From Hemibagrus wyckioides (Eukaryota; Chordata; Actinopteri; Siluriformes; Bagridae): 64,000 nucleotides of DNA. The translations under genes were made by a program, and so were the position numbers. How positions within the stretch are numbered: the first letter of the stretch is position 1; each line of letters starts with the position of its first letter. Positions 18,359 to 31,010 of the stretch are shown here, piece after piece. Below the pieces are notes generated by a model. That model saw nothing but the letters and a program-made list of their open reading frames with translations, searched no databases and was not told where the DNA came from. Where the stretch lies: positions 28,456,876 to 28,520,875 of the forward strand of contig NC_080717.1 in the NCBI RefSeq assembly GCF_019097595.1, given 5' to 3'.

Positions 18359-18680
18359 ATACAGAATCAAATACTTTGATCTAAATCAAGTGAAAGAAGA
18401 ACGCTACTAGAAGGTTCCATGGTAACCAAAGATGGCGTCCTGTTTTAGACAATCTTTTTAGTGCACTAGTTTCGATTTGGGTACGTCCCCCCATGAGCAT
18501 CACTCCAGGACCAGCGTATGCTCAATATGAGATGAAAATATATCAATAAAATACAACAAATTAGTAAAAAAAATAAATAGATGAAAGTAAAAGACGTCTG
18601 TATTTAATAGTAGCTAGTAGTTTGGTGCCCTCTAGCGACAAAAGAAATCTTTATAATTCATAATTCCGTAAACATCCTAA

Positions 18681-18693
18681 ACGTCACTTCCTG
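18681..18693 (+). promoter_or_regulatory. CRE-half/ETS-like motif upstream of the plus-strand gene
   Basis: ACGTCACTTCCTG joins a CRE half-site (ACGTCA) to an ETS core (CACTTCCTG), 150 bases upstream of the putative first codon. Such motifs are common near TATA-less starts. Supportive only. Confidence 0.35.
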
Positions 18694-18842
18694 TTACAGT
18701 CAGCTGCAAAACATAGGTAGAAGGTCTTAGGCAATATTTTGTGCAGTTGCTTATTTTTATGTATTAACTCTTGCGCGTCCTTCATTTTGTTTCTGTTATA
18801 GACGCGCTATAAACATCCCTAGTATTCCCCGTGACTTCAGTT

Positions 18843-21363
18843 ATGAAGGTGAGTCTGAGGAATTGTTTTTGTTCGCATTTACGAGCCTTTGCGACGTTTA
18901 GCAACACTCACATTTATATCTAGCTGCCATTAACATTTTCCATTTAATCCCATAAAGTACATATTTAGTGAAAATACGCGAGGCTAATTTTTGTTCCGTC
19001 TTGGTTGTTTCTCTAGGATGTATCGCGTTACCATATTGACACAATGGGTTCAATTCACACATGCCGTCATGTTAAATGAAGTGCACTAGGAAGAGCGGCT
19101 CACTCTGTAGGGAACGGAGTGCACGTGTGTAGGGTGGAGGGATGTATTTGGGATACGGCTTGTGATATAATCTACAAAAGCAAGGGGATCAGGCTTTTTC
19201 TCAAACATACAAAATGTGCTAATAAGGATTACATCTGCACGTTTAGTTAAAGAAAATGATATATTTTCATATATAATGAAATAATATATATAATGAAATA
19301 ATGAATAATATGTTAGACATTACGTTCATATGTTATGATGTTTTCCCCTAACATGTGAGAGACCTGCATTGATGAGTGTGTCATGCTTTAAAAGAAAAGA
19401 AAACAAGAAAATGATTAATGTTAAAAACAATAAATGATACTAATGTAAATACTATGCCTCCTCTGCTTAAAGCGTAGTCTCTCAGCATGAAGGCATGTTC
19501 AGACCCATTTGTTTCGGTGGTGTGTGTGTGTGTGTGTGAGTGTGTGTGAGTGTGAGACACGTCTAACGCACACTTATCTAATAAACAACAACTACATAGT
19601 GTTTGAGAGCTTTGTCTGTTTGTGTTATTGCACAGTCATTGCACACACACACACACACACACACACACAATATTTTTATGAGTTTCATTCTAACAACTCT
19701 ACATTTATTTTTGCATGCACTTAATCTGTACAGAAATCTATCCATTCTTTATCTCTGATACTTTGTGAGCTCTTGTGTTCATTCCCAGCTCTTTTTGTTG
19801 CCCTTGTGTTCTGAATCTTGTGCCAAATTTGCCCTTGGAGGATTATCAAAGTACCCATAAATAGCATAGTATATCTAGACCAGTAGTTTTAAAGTCTGGG
19901 AAAATGATACCATTATCACAGTGACTCATCATGTACAAGTCCTGGATTCGACCAATAGAACGAATGCTTGGGATATGTATGAATGTGTAAGTCCCGCCCA
20001 CATGGGTTCTTGCTCTACAGTAGCAGCTTGTTAAGAGCAAATGATCCTTTTTTTTTTGGCTCTGGTTTGTTTTTTTTTCTCTCTCCAGTCAGTTTTCGCT
20101 TTCGCAACGCTCCCATGCTGGAGAATAAATAGACAGGAATGTGTTTATTTCATAAAGGAGGTGGAATTTGTGAAAGATGGCATATTTTCAGAAAAGAGTG
20201 CTTGAGGCTGTTTTCTTGACAGATCTCGACTGCTGAAATGTGGCTAATTCCAGCCGATGAGGGGTTTTTCTTTTAATCTCAGTACCTGTGTCCAACACTA
20301 AGAGCGAATAACATTATCTGATCTCGGAGCATAATGTATAAAATGAATTTAAATGGACATTCAGACGAGTCGTGTTCCTCCCACCGTCTACGTCGCCGCT
20401 GTTCGATCTCGGCTGATTCGGACACCGCACAGCATGTCGGTATTCACTATAGCGTCTTCGTTAAAGTCTACAGACATCCTCTACAGTAGGCTCTCGCTAA
20501 ACTCTTTGTGGCTCATATTTAGCTAGTTTGAGAAGTTTGCTGCTATACCGCATGTGTATCTCACACGCTATTGGCTGAAGTACTTCAACACTTCCAGTTT
20601 TGGAAAACGCAATCAGTTCCCAAGCCACAATAAATAGAAATCTATTCTGATCTAATACTGAGTGGTACAACAGAAAGTGTTGCTATCTCACCTCACAGCT
20701 TCAGGAGGTTCTGGTTTGATCCTGAGCTCAGGTTACCATCTGCATGGAGTTCATCTTGGTTTCTTTCCAGTTACATCCAACGGGCTGAAACCATGCGGGT
20801 AGACGGGTTGTCTGAGGTGAATTGCCCTTAGGTGTGATGGTGTGTGTTCCAGAGAGAGACTAAAACAGTTCCCGAATTCATGATATCGGCTCAGTCACTG
20901 TCCTTAAACGCTAGATTGGTACCTGATCTGATGAGATTTGACGTACTGACCCGACACGGATCTTGCACACAAACACAAGCTTTTCTTAAAGGAGGTCGAT
21001 AACGTGGCAGGAAAATTTCACTTAAAGTCACTTGAGTCATTAAGGTGTTAAGAGGATGTCAGTATTGGATCAATACTTCGTTAAGATGGAAAAATAGAAG
21101 AATTAGTGCATTAACGTCTTGTTTCATGAGAAACAGGGTCACTGAGGTCTTCTCCGGTTAATAGCGTCACTATTCTCTCTAACATCAATACTGAATGTAA
21201 TACATTGTGGTAATGATGTAATAACAGTTGTGGTGACCGATCCTCCCGCAGGGCCCGAGCACCGACAGCGGCGAGATGGACGTAATGGACGAGAGTGCTA
21301 CGTCACCCGCCGATCCCAACAGCGACGACCTACCACCGTACCTGCGTGAAGATCCACCAGAAG
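18843..21363 (+). CDS. 5' end of an unidentified plus-strand gene (2 exons)
   Basis: Exon 1 is ATG AAG (18843-18848), followed at once by a consensus donor gtgagt. Exon 2 is 21252-21363, preceded by a CCCGCAG acceptor and followed by AAG/gtacgg. Joined, they stay open through 38 residues: MKGPSTDSGEMDVMDESATS, then PADPNSDDLPPYLREDPPE. The intron into exon 2 is phase 0 and the one out is phase 1. The peptide is acidic and Ser/Pro-rich, as at the N terminus of many nuclear regulatory proteins, but I cannot name the family. GC content and codon use in exon 2 stand out sharply from the surroundings, the main reason to trust it. The true start could instead be an ATG inside exon 2 (21273). Later exons were not placed and may lie beyond the window. 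Confidence 0.6.
18849..20675. other. Putative first intron, unique part
   Basis: Holds GT and AC microsatellites (about 19521-19553 and 19643-19669) and otherwise nothing recognised. Confidence 0.5.
20676..20850 (+). repeat. Old SINE-like repeat
   Basis: The series TCACAGCTTCAGG, GGTTTGATCCTGAGCTC, TGCATGGAGTTC, ACCATGCGGGTAGACGGG, AATTGCCCTTAGGTGTG follows the order of a dispersed repeat I know from fish genomes. It is heavily diverged. Confidence 0.55.
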
Positions 21364-21402
21364 GTACGGCACAATCTTCTCATCTTCTCTCTTTTCCTGA
21401 AA

Positions 21403-21505
21403 CTTACTGAAGCGGTTAAGATGTTGGACTACAGATCAGAAGGTTGTGAGTTTAAATCCCAGGATGACCATAAGTTGTCGCTGTTGTGCTCTTGAGCGAT
21501 GATGT
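21403..21505 (+). repeat. tRNA-like head of a SINE
   Basis: GCGGTTAAGATGTTGGACTA resembles an A box, and GGTTGTGAGTTTAAATCC resembles a B box; they are spaced as in tRNA-derived SINEs. It ends near GCTCTTGAGC. The same family contributes tail pieces at 27159-27300, 49395-49500, 50333-50420 and 53633-53770. Confidence 0.65.
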
Positions 21506-22721
21506 TATTGAAAATCTCCTTAATGAAAAATCAGACTTTATTAAAAAAGCAACAAAGCCGAGATGTCTGTAGATCATCCAAATCGATACAGACCAGCTTT
21601 TCTTTTTCTTTTAATCACATCTGGACCGCTCTTATCTTGTTTATAAAAGTGGCGAGAGCTCAGTGAAATAGTTCTGATGATAACAGGAGGTAGTGAGGCG
21701 ACATTACACAGGAAACCGAAAATAGAATAATGTGTGGCTGGAAAAAAAGCAATTCTATTCACATTTATTATAATTAATGATGTTTTTAGAGTGGATTTTT
21801 TAAAAATCAAATTGAGAGTCATAAACATTGAAGTTTAAACTGAAATCTGGATTTTTAGAGTGGATTTTTCCCCTTTAATTTTCCAAGGTTCCAAAATTAA
21901 AGGGGGAATAAACAACCTGTACTTTGTTGGAGACCCGACTGCACGTTTCCTTAAGTTGAAGGTTTAACCAACTCTAAGCTAACACACGTTTCTAGGACAG
22001 AGTACAAAATGAACAGAACAGCCCTCCTGCGCTTTCCCCTGTGCATTTTATTTTGTCAGATCTCTCTGTTTGAACCTGAGGCTAATTGCAAATGCATTGA
22101 TCAAAGGATTTCCAGAACTGGTGAAAAAGGGAAAAAGCTTTATGTGGACATGTGCAGTTGTATTTTCTCACACAAGATGGCACTGTGTGTTCACAATAGG
22201 CAATAAATGCAGCACAATCGCTCCAGCTCTGCATCCCTGTGTATTGAGTTTTTCGGTTCGTTACTATTGTGTAAATTCCTGTCACTCCCTTCAGTGTTTG
22301 CGTTACTTTATTAGCTCAGGTGAAGTTCATTAGCTGACAGACGAGTCAACATCAGCGCCCGAGAGCTGAGGAGCAGCAGAACTTCACCAGAAGATTTTCA
22401 GCTCTCTTCTTAAAACAGAAATGCACCATGGGGGAATTGAGTTAGAACACACGAGGCTGATGCTGCTGGATCTTGTTCGATTACACACCAATTCAGCAAA
22501 CCTGTAGCCTATGTTTTTCGTTTTTGCATTAGTTGGTAGCTGTGCTGAGTATTTTTCAATGATTGTGATTCGAATCGTCCCTTAGGTCTGAAACGCACCT
22601 ACTGGTGAGACGTAGCGCATTTATGAGTCAGCTAAAGCACAGCTAGATACTACTGCTGTGTCCAGAGGTGAGAGTCTTGGAAGTCCAGCTGGTGTTTTTT
22701 TGTCACAAGTATTAAAATGCG

Positions 22722-22935
22722 TGTTGATATCTGAATCAAATTGAGTTCGTAAGCATTGAATCACATTGAGGGTCATAAGCGTTCAAGTTCAAATTGAAGA
22801 CTGAATCAAATTGAGTCAGTAGCATTGAATCAAATTGAGAATCATAAGCATTGAAGTCCAAGTTGAGTTGTGATTTATAAAGCCCTGAAGTTCAACTTAA
22901 AGTCTGAATCAAATTGAGAGTCATAAGCATCGCAG
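22722..22935. repeat. Degenerate tandem repeat
   Basis: Words close to TGAATCAAATTGAG, GTCATAAGCATTGAAGT and CCAAGTTGA alternate four to five times. A related isolated piece lies at 21808-21850. Unit length is uneven, about 45-60 bp. Confidence 0.65.
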
Positions 22936-24409
22936 TCCGAGTTATGAATCATAAGCTGCGAGACAGAAGCTTTCTATGATATCCGGAATCAATCATTTGT
23001 TAGCTTGAACTCTGAAGTGTGTGATTGACAACTCAGTAACACAAATGAGCAAGTTTTAAGCTTTTAAGTCCAAGTTGTGTTACAAGTCATGACTTCAAGT
23101 CCTGAAGTCACTAAATTATGCTCCAGTGAGACTGAAATTTTCCATTAGAAGGAAAATCAATCAAAAGGGTGCAATCTGTGACGATTGGGCGGATACAGCG
23201 CATTAACTTTAGCACCATCCTGATTCTGTCCTTGCTCAGTTTTAGATCCTGACAAGCTGTAAAATGGATAAAAAGGGAAAATTGACGTTGCTCAACCTGA
23301 TTATTTATATCCAGCTCCTCTCTGAAAGCACGCTGTCATCGTTCAGAGGTCCGGCACGTCCACTGTGAGGATGTGTTAAGCAGCGATAGCTTGGCTTAAT
23401 CCCGTTTCAATCCATTATTAATAATGAAAAATTAGGCTTTCACGCACTCCTGGGCTTTTTTGTACTCTCATGTCGATTTTTACGCCAGACGCTGCATTTT
23501 ATTTTTCCGCACCCGTGTCCAGCCCATTGAGCACACTGACCCCAGTCATACCTTCGCTAACTTTACTCCAGCTTAAAGTGTATATGAATTGCCCTGGGTG
23601 GGGTGGGGATGTGTGGGTGAGTGCATAACCTTGTCTGGCGGGTCTGATGCTGTTTTTTTTTTTTCTGTGCCGAATCAATCGCTTTTATTTTATTTATTTA
23701 ATTTTGTGACCACTCAGTCTGAAACTGCTCTGAGCACATGTATTTTTTATTATATAGTAAATAATGTAGCATATTTATTACCAAGACTGTCGAAAGTTTC
23801 GGAGTTGCTGTCACACGGCTGTTATGTAACGATGGCGTGCTCAGAACCGGGTTGATAAAGCATCTCGGTGTAGATGTAACACCTTTGTCATACGTGTTGG
23901 CAGATTTATATAAATTTAGCCCCGGTGGCTTTTCTGTCCACTTGAGAAAGCATAGGCCGAGGGCAGAGACTATTTGGAGATATTGTAGACAAATGTCTTT
24001 GTCAAACCCCTCATCATACGCAGCGGGGGAAACACCGTGCTGCTGCTCCGTCATACAGATCTGACTGGCTGCTCTGCCAGAACACAGACACTGCCATTCT
24101 TCCTGCTAAATGAGGGCAGTCCCCTGCAGTCTGCGCTCTGGTGGGTCATGTGACTCGGCACTTTAACATTTTAACTCCAGTTTATTTTACTTTGTGCAAT
24201 GAGGCATTCTGTCTTTCTGTCTGTCAACATTTTAATTCGTCTGTTTGTCTGCCTGCCCGTTTTTTCAACAGTTTATTTGAATGTCTGTCGTCTGGCTAGC
24301 TGTCTTTCTTTCCATCTTCCTACATGTCTGCTGTGTTTGTCTGTTTTGTCTTCCTTTCAGTCAGTCTGTCAGACTGCATCTCTGTCTGTCTTGTCTGTTA
24401 GTGTATCTC
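22936..24409. other. Unique sequence, nothing recognised
   Basis: No exon or element recognised. Overlapping open frames at 23589-24064 on both strands look like chance frames. Confidence 0.5.
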
Positions 24410-24422
24410 TGAGTCTGTCTGC

Positions 24423-24483
<61 letters not shown>

Positions 24484-24509
24484 AGTCTGTCTATCTCTCT
24501 CTCTCTGCC

Positions 24510-24558
<49 letters not shown>

Positions 24559-24579
24559 GTCAGTCTGTCTATCTCTCTC

Positions 24580-24634
<55 letters not shown>

Positions 24635-24663
24635 GTCAGTCTGTCTATCTCTCTCTCTCTGCC

Positions 24664-24718
<55 letters not shown>

Positions 24719-24759
24719 GTCAGTCTGTCTATCTCTCTCTCTCTCTCTCTCTCTCTGCC

Positions 24760-24826
<67 letters not shown>

Positions 24827-25035
24827 CAGTCTGTCTATCTCTCTCTCTTTGTCTGTCTGTCTGTCTGTCTGTTTGCCTATATGTCTGTCACTGTCTGCCT
24901 TCCCTTCTCTCTCGCTCTCTCTCTCTCCCTCTCTCCCTCTGTCTCTCTCTCTCTCAGTCTGCCTGTCACTCTTTTTCTGTTGTCCTGTCTCTCTCAGTCC
25001 CTTTGTCTGTGTCGGTCAGTCTTTCTCTGTCTGTC
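24410..25035. repeat. (CT)n/(CTGT)n compound pyrimidine array
   Basis: About 600 bp of alternating CTCT and CTGT blocks, with recurring GTCAGTCTGTCTAT inserts about every 110-130 bp, so there is a higher-order period. It creates a 292-codon frame made almost only of Ser, Leu, Val and Cys, which is not a gene. Confidence 0.95.
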
Positions 25036-27158
25036 TCATTATTTTATATATCTGGGCAGAGGAAAAGTGTGAACTAATGGAGCTCAGTCTTGCTTGTTTT
25101 TGTTGTTCCCCCCACTCCCTCTTGTTGGTAATGAGGTCGTTTTGTGCATTGCCGACATTACAGTTTTTTAGTGGGGAAACACGAAGCCTTTAATGAAACC
25201 GCAAAGTATCCAATTCTTGACTGGCTGCAGGAGTTTATTTAACATCACTTTAAAAAAGCACTGGAGGAAGCTGCCTATATTGTTTCATGTGTTTACTTTG
25301 TCTGATCCTGTCTGTATTTGTCTGGGTGGATGCATGGATGAATGGATGGATGGATGGATGCATATAAACAAACATACAAATTTCCTCTTTGGTTAGCTGG
25401 GGAAAATACATGCAAATGTAGAGCTCGAGGTTCCTGCAGTTTAGCAAGGGATTTATATGTAATGGCAGATATCTGGGATTATACATCATCCGTAATGGAT
25501 GTCCAGATGGATGATTCTATCAAAAAAGTCAACAGAAATTGCGAGAAACATAAATAGAGATGAGCTGTAAACAAAGAAAACACACACTGCCATCAGCATT
25601 GTGCAAACTTGCTGCAGGCGGAAGCCCGGGGTCAGGAGGATCGGAGTCTTCACGTGCTAACGCGGCTACGAAAGATTACACGGAGTGTAGTTTTTCATTT
25701 GCAGCGATTTACATTTCTCACGCACCATTCCGTCTGAGAACAGCCGGGTCGAAAAGACATAACACGTCCATTAGCGTGCTAATCGAGTCAATAACAGGTG
25801 TTAGTCATTAAGAGACGCAGGATGCTAGGAGCGAATCTGAGCCAGAGGGTTATGAATAAGAAAGATCACAGTGGTTACAGACATTTTACAGATTCTCTAC
25901 ATTCTAAAATTTAACAGAGCAAATGAATGAATTCTGACTAATCAGAATGGAGAATTCTACAGGAAGTGCTTTTACCTCAGCAAACGTCTGTCTTGGGTTT
26001 TAGCTATGTAGCAAAATCTTCAGACTCGTCACGACCCTGAACAAACTGCACCTTCCTCAAGAATTAAAGCTGAAATGAAGTTTACACGGGTGTAGGATTT
26101 GTACCTGATATCACACTGAGTTTATCCGCCTCTCTGAGTCAGCTCCCTTATAAAGACGCCTGGGTTTTATTTGCACCCCTGATTATTTGTTAGGAGGAAG
26201 TGCTAACCAAACGGAGGTGTAAAAGGAGCCGATTTCCTGTTCCTTCATCTCTCTGGTGAAATTGGTGAAATTTGCATTTATTCTCTTATTCTATTTTAAT
26301 CTGGCTTTGTTCTTGTTTTTTTTCCCCCCGATCATGAAGTGCTCTTCACAGATGTTTCGAAAAGATGCACCTGTCAAAAAATGAGGATTTGAAACGTGGA
26401 GTAGGCGTAAGATAATCATCACGAGCTGAACACCATGGCGCTCTCGCCGGCTCGCCGTCCTGCGGTGCACCTCCGAGCTGTTTTTAAATAAATTCTCATT
26501 CACGTTGCTTCATGACCCAAAAATCTACTTCAGCTCTACAAGTGGCTGCTCTCAGCACAACGGGTGAGCGTGCAACCAGAGGTGGTTCTTTACTGTTCTT
26601 TAATAAACCATCCTCCTTAAAAAAAAAAGAAAAGATGTGCTTCAGTTATGAGTTACATTTTCTCACGATGCTCTTGAATATTACTGATGTTACCTGAGGC
26701 CACCGAACGCTTTGGATCTTTCAGAGTTCCTCATTATATTCATGTTAAATGACATGGTTTTGTACAAGAGCTGCTCGGGAATTATGTTAGTCAAAACCTG
26801 TTAGTCGAATCAGATGTTATTGGCTACCGGCTGATCGAGGATTAACCAGGGCCAGGGATTTTTCCGGTTTCTGTTTGAAAGCTACTCTGAACTCAGAGGT
26901 ATTAAAATAATAGCTGATTAAATGCAATAAAAGTAAAATGAAAGTGGCTTCTGAGTAAAAACAGAAAAGTGTTCACATCACAATCCTGCTGAGAAAATGA
27001 ATAAAGGATGAGCCGTGCTGTCAGGGTGGGGAGGATGGAGCCTCTCTTTCCCCACACTGATTCTTATTAATCTGGGACTTTATTGAGCTTGTGTATGTGG
27101 AAGAGGGCAGATAGAGCTTTCGTTGGAATGTATTACCCTGCCCCGTAATGCAGCAAGA
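25036..27158. other. Unique sequence with a short GGAT tract
   Basis: A (GGAT)n tract lies at about 25324-25362. Otherwise no exon or repeat family recognised. Confidence 0.5.
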
Positions 27159-27300
27159 AACGGTGAGGATCAAAAGACGCCCTTATCCAGAGGGCCTTAC
27201 ATTTTATCTCATTTTATACACCTGAGAAATCAAGGGTTAAGGGCCTTGCTCAGGGGCCCAGCAGTGGCCGCTTGGTGGACCTTAGCACCAGATGGTATGT
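27159..27300 (-). repeat. SINE tail fragment, reverse orientation
   Basis: CGCCCTTATCCAGAGGGCC, then ATTTTATCTCATTTTATACA, then GGGCCTTGCTCAGGGGCCCA is the reverse of the tail of the tRNA-headed SINE at 21403. The copy at 53633-53770 has the same order of words. Confidence 0.65.
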
Positions 27301-27610
27301 GGTAACTAGCTTGTGGGTGGAAATCAGCTAAGAATGAATTAGGGAGAAAATGTGAGGGTAAAAAAAATATATATTCAATCTTCTTTTTCTTTCTCCCCGA
27401 CATTTTCTCTCTATTTTGTTTTTAGCTGATTTCCACCCACAAGAAAATTATCAACTCAACTCAAGCTTCATTGTCATTCTTCCACATACACAGTATACAT
27501 AAGAATGAAATGTGATTACTAACAGACCAAGGTGCGATAGACTGTGAAAGAGCAAGAGTAAAGATTACACATAAATAAAGAGTAAACATTAAACATAACA
27601 AAGTTAAGAT

Positions 27611-28090
27611 GTGATAAGTGTGAGGTAGCTGTGATAAGTGTGAGGTAGACGTGATAAGTGTGAGGTAGCTGTGATAAGTGTGAGGTAGCTGTGATAAGTG
27701 TGAGGTAGCTGTGATAAGTGTGAGGTAGCTGTGATAAGTGTGAGGTAGACGTGATAAGTGTGAGGTAGACGTGATAAGTGTGAGGTAGACGTGATAAGTG
27801 TGAGGTAGACGTGATAAGTGTGAGGTAGCTGTGATAAGTGTGAGGTAGCTGTGATAAGTGTGAGGTAGACGTGATAAGTGTGAGGTAGCTGTGATAAGTG
27901 TGAGGTAGACGTGATAAGTGTGAGGTAGACGTGATAAGTGTGAGGTAGCTGTGATAAGTGTGAGGTAGCTGTGATAAGTGTGAGGTAGACGTGATAAGTG
28001 TGAGGTAGACGTGATAAGTGTGAGGTAGACGTGATAAGCGTGAGGTAGACGTGATAAGTGTGAGGTAGCTGTGATAAGTGTGAGGTAGAC
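27611..28090. repeat. 20-bp minisatellite with a GATA motif, 24 units
   Basis: The unit is GTGATAAGTGTGAGGTAG plus CT or AC. Twenty-four units run with no length change. The two-base suffix follows the order CT,AC,CT,CT,CT,CT,AC,AC,AC,AC,CT,CT,AC,CT,AC,AC,CT,CT,AC,AC,AC,AC,CT,AC, and unit 22 has a single T-to-C change. A decayed unit (GTGATAAATATGAGGTTGAA) follows. Each unit has TGATAA, a WGATAR consensus. Long minus-strand open frames (227 and 223 codons) are a by-product of a stop-free unit. Confidence 0.97.
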
Positions 28091-28465
28091 GTGATAAATA
28101 TGAGGTTGAAATGTCAGTAATGTAAGAACAAGAGTAAAGTGCACAGTCAGAAGTGACTGTCTTCGAGTGTGTGCAATGTCCAGTGTGCATATTTTAACAG
28201 AATGAGCGGACGTCTATAGTAAACAGTAAAGTCCCCAAGTGCAGATGTCTGCAGATGTGCTACAATGTCCACTGTGCATTTTTAGTGCACAGTAAAGTGG
28301 CTGAGTGACCATTAATGTCCGTAGTGCACAGTTAAGGAGGTGGGAGCAAGGTGATGGGTGGCACCAGGGTGTTCAGGGCTCTGACAGCTCGAGGAAAGAA
28401 AAGCTGTTATAGAGCCTGGTAGTGCGGGTCCTGATGATGAGGAGCCTCAGGGACTTGAACAGCCG

Positions 28466-28525
28466 GTGGGAGGGGTGGGAGGGGTGGGAGGGGCGGGAGG
28501 GGTGAGAGGGGTGAGAGGGGTGCGA
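28466..28525 (+). repeat. G-rich tandem tract (quadruplex-prone)
   Basis: GGTGGGAGGG-type decamers repeat about six times, with GGGG or GGG runs separated by one to three bases. This fits the G3+N1-7 rule for intramolecular G-quadruplexes on the plus strand. Confidence 0.85.
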
Positions 28526-29167
28526 GGCTCAGCATGTATGGAAGAGACCCCCTCCTACTCCTACAACAAGCTACACGAGCATCTCACACTCATCTCAAAT
28601 GCATTCCTGGCTACACCACTGCTTCACAACAACAATCTCAGCCAAGTGTCCAAATTATTAAACAGGACACTGAGAGGAAGCTTGTTTAAGAACAAGGATG
28701 CTTTTAAAAGGAAAATAACATAAAATAAACACATTATCCGTTATTATAATTCTTCTAATGCTTCTAATACTCCAGTTTTTATGCTTTTTCCCCCATTTTT
28801 TTTAAAAAGCGAGAGCCACATCCTCACCGAATGAATAGCCTTTTAAAACACCGAGCCAGCTTTAATGACGTCAATTCACATCCCGCATCTGCCCTGAAAT
28901 ATTCCAATCTCACCTCCTATCCAACCTCGTTAAAAGTGATATTGCTAGGCGTGTTTTCTAACAGGGCCGTGTTACTGCGCATCAGGATTCAAACACAACT
29001 CGCACTCAGAGTCCAATAGAGAAAACAAATCAGACAGAAAAGTTTCTATTGAACACGTTATTACCTGCCTCGTTCAGTCAGAAGAGAAAGTTCATTCAGA
29101 TCGCCCTGAATTAGTCTCTTCTATTTATCTTTTTTGAGATTCAAAAACACAAACATGGATCCAGAAT

Positions 29168-29245
29168 ACAAGGCCAAAAGTATGTGGACACCTGACCATC
29201 ACTGCCATTATCGTAATTGCGATCATTTGACCTACGAAGTCTGAG
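29168..29245 (+). mobile_element. End fragment of a Tc1-like repeat
   Basis: GGCCAAAAGTATGTGGACACC is a common Tc1-family terminal motif; the equivalent end appears at 49024. A later piece near 29610-29680 (CCTGACCTCAACCCCAGTGA) resembles the conserved transposase SPDLNP region. The copy is decayed. Confidence 0.5.
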
Positions 29246-29748
29246 TAACCGCAATTGTTTTTTTTTCTTCTTTGAACCAATAAAGAAAGTAGTTAACCCT
29301 GGTGTTTTTTCCCCCATTGGAAATCGACTTATCAGGATATGCGTCTGATATAAAATGAGTCAGGACTTTGTTGGCTTTCAGACGTGTGTTTTTCCCTCTG
29401 TTGGATAATCTTACACTGAATTTTACTGGTTGAAGATCAAATTTGAGCTGCTTATACGTGGAGCATCTCAGAGAGCAGAAATGGTTTTAGAAATGGCCTC
29501 CATACTGCAAAATGTCAGCAGAAGCAGCAGGTCATCTGGATATTTCTGATTTTCCTACTGTTTTTATGAATACTGAGAATTCAGACATGAATAGCAGAGA
29601 AGAACTCAAGTGTCCAGCACTGAGCCCTGACCTCAACCCCAGTGAACATTCTCATTAGTGAACAACTCCAAGAATACAATCTTGGTTTTTGTGTATATAT
29701 ATTTATATATATATATATTTATATTTTATATTTACATATATATATATA

Positions 29749-29985
29749 CAGTATCTCACAAAAGTGAGTACACCCCTGACATTTTTGTAAATATTTTATT
29801 ATATCTTTTCATGTGACAACACTGAAGAAATGACCCTCTGCTCCAATGTACAGTAGTGAGTGTCCAGCCTGTATAACAGTGTAAATTTGCTGTCCCCTCA
29901 AAATAACTCAACACACAACCATTAATGTCTAAACCGTTGGCAACAAAAGTGACTCCACCCCTAAGTGAAAATGATGATGCACAAG
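29749..29985 (+). mobile_element. 5' end of another Tc1-like family
   Basis: CAGTATCTCACAAAAGTGAG, then TACACCCCTGACATTTTTG and the following 200 bases match the terminal region of a widespread fish Tc1-like family I recognise. An internal repeat of GTGA-TCCACCCC lies near 29948. Only the left end remains. Confidence 0.7.
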
Positions 29986-30000
29986 AAAGCCCACATACAG

Positions 30001-30002
30001 TA

Positions 30003-30064
<62 letters not shown>

Positions 30065-30065
30065 G
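30001..30065. repeat. (CT)n(AT)n microsatellite
   Basis: CT tract joined to an AT/GTAT tract between two transposon pieces. Confidence 0.95.
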
Positions 30066-30076
30066 TACGTACTGTA

Positions 30077-31010
<934 letters not shown>

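Larger units (their letters stand above)
27459..28560 (-). mobile_element. LINE 3' end carrying two internal tandem arrays
   Basis: Reading the minus strand, the piece enters near 28560. It passes a segment encoding a TTRLYNS-like tail (around 28390-28420) and ends at the terminal block near 27460, whose complement reads AGCTTCATTGTCATT. The 44461-46110 element has the equivalent terminal block. It contains the 20-bp minisatellite and the G-rich tract listed separately. Five-prime truncated and not functional. Confidence 0.6.

Noticed and set aside
22009..22333. Overlapping 65-87 codon frames near an apparent signal-like leucine run
   Set aside because: Hydrophobic start is suggestive, but three frames overlap on both strands and no acceptor or donor delimits an exon.
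24199..25077. 292-codon plus-strand open frame of Ser, Leu, Cys and Val
   Set aside because: Produced by the CT/CTGT array; no start context, splice sites or protein family.
27461..28190. Two overlapping minus-strand frames of 223-227 codons with a repeated TYHVYLTLITSTSHLSRLPH-like pattern
   Set aside because: Stop-free reading of the 20-bp minisatellite; two frames are open at once, which argues against coding.
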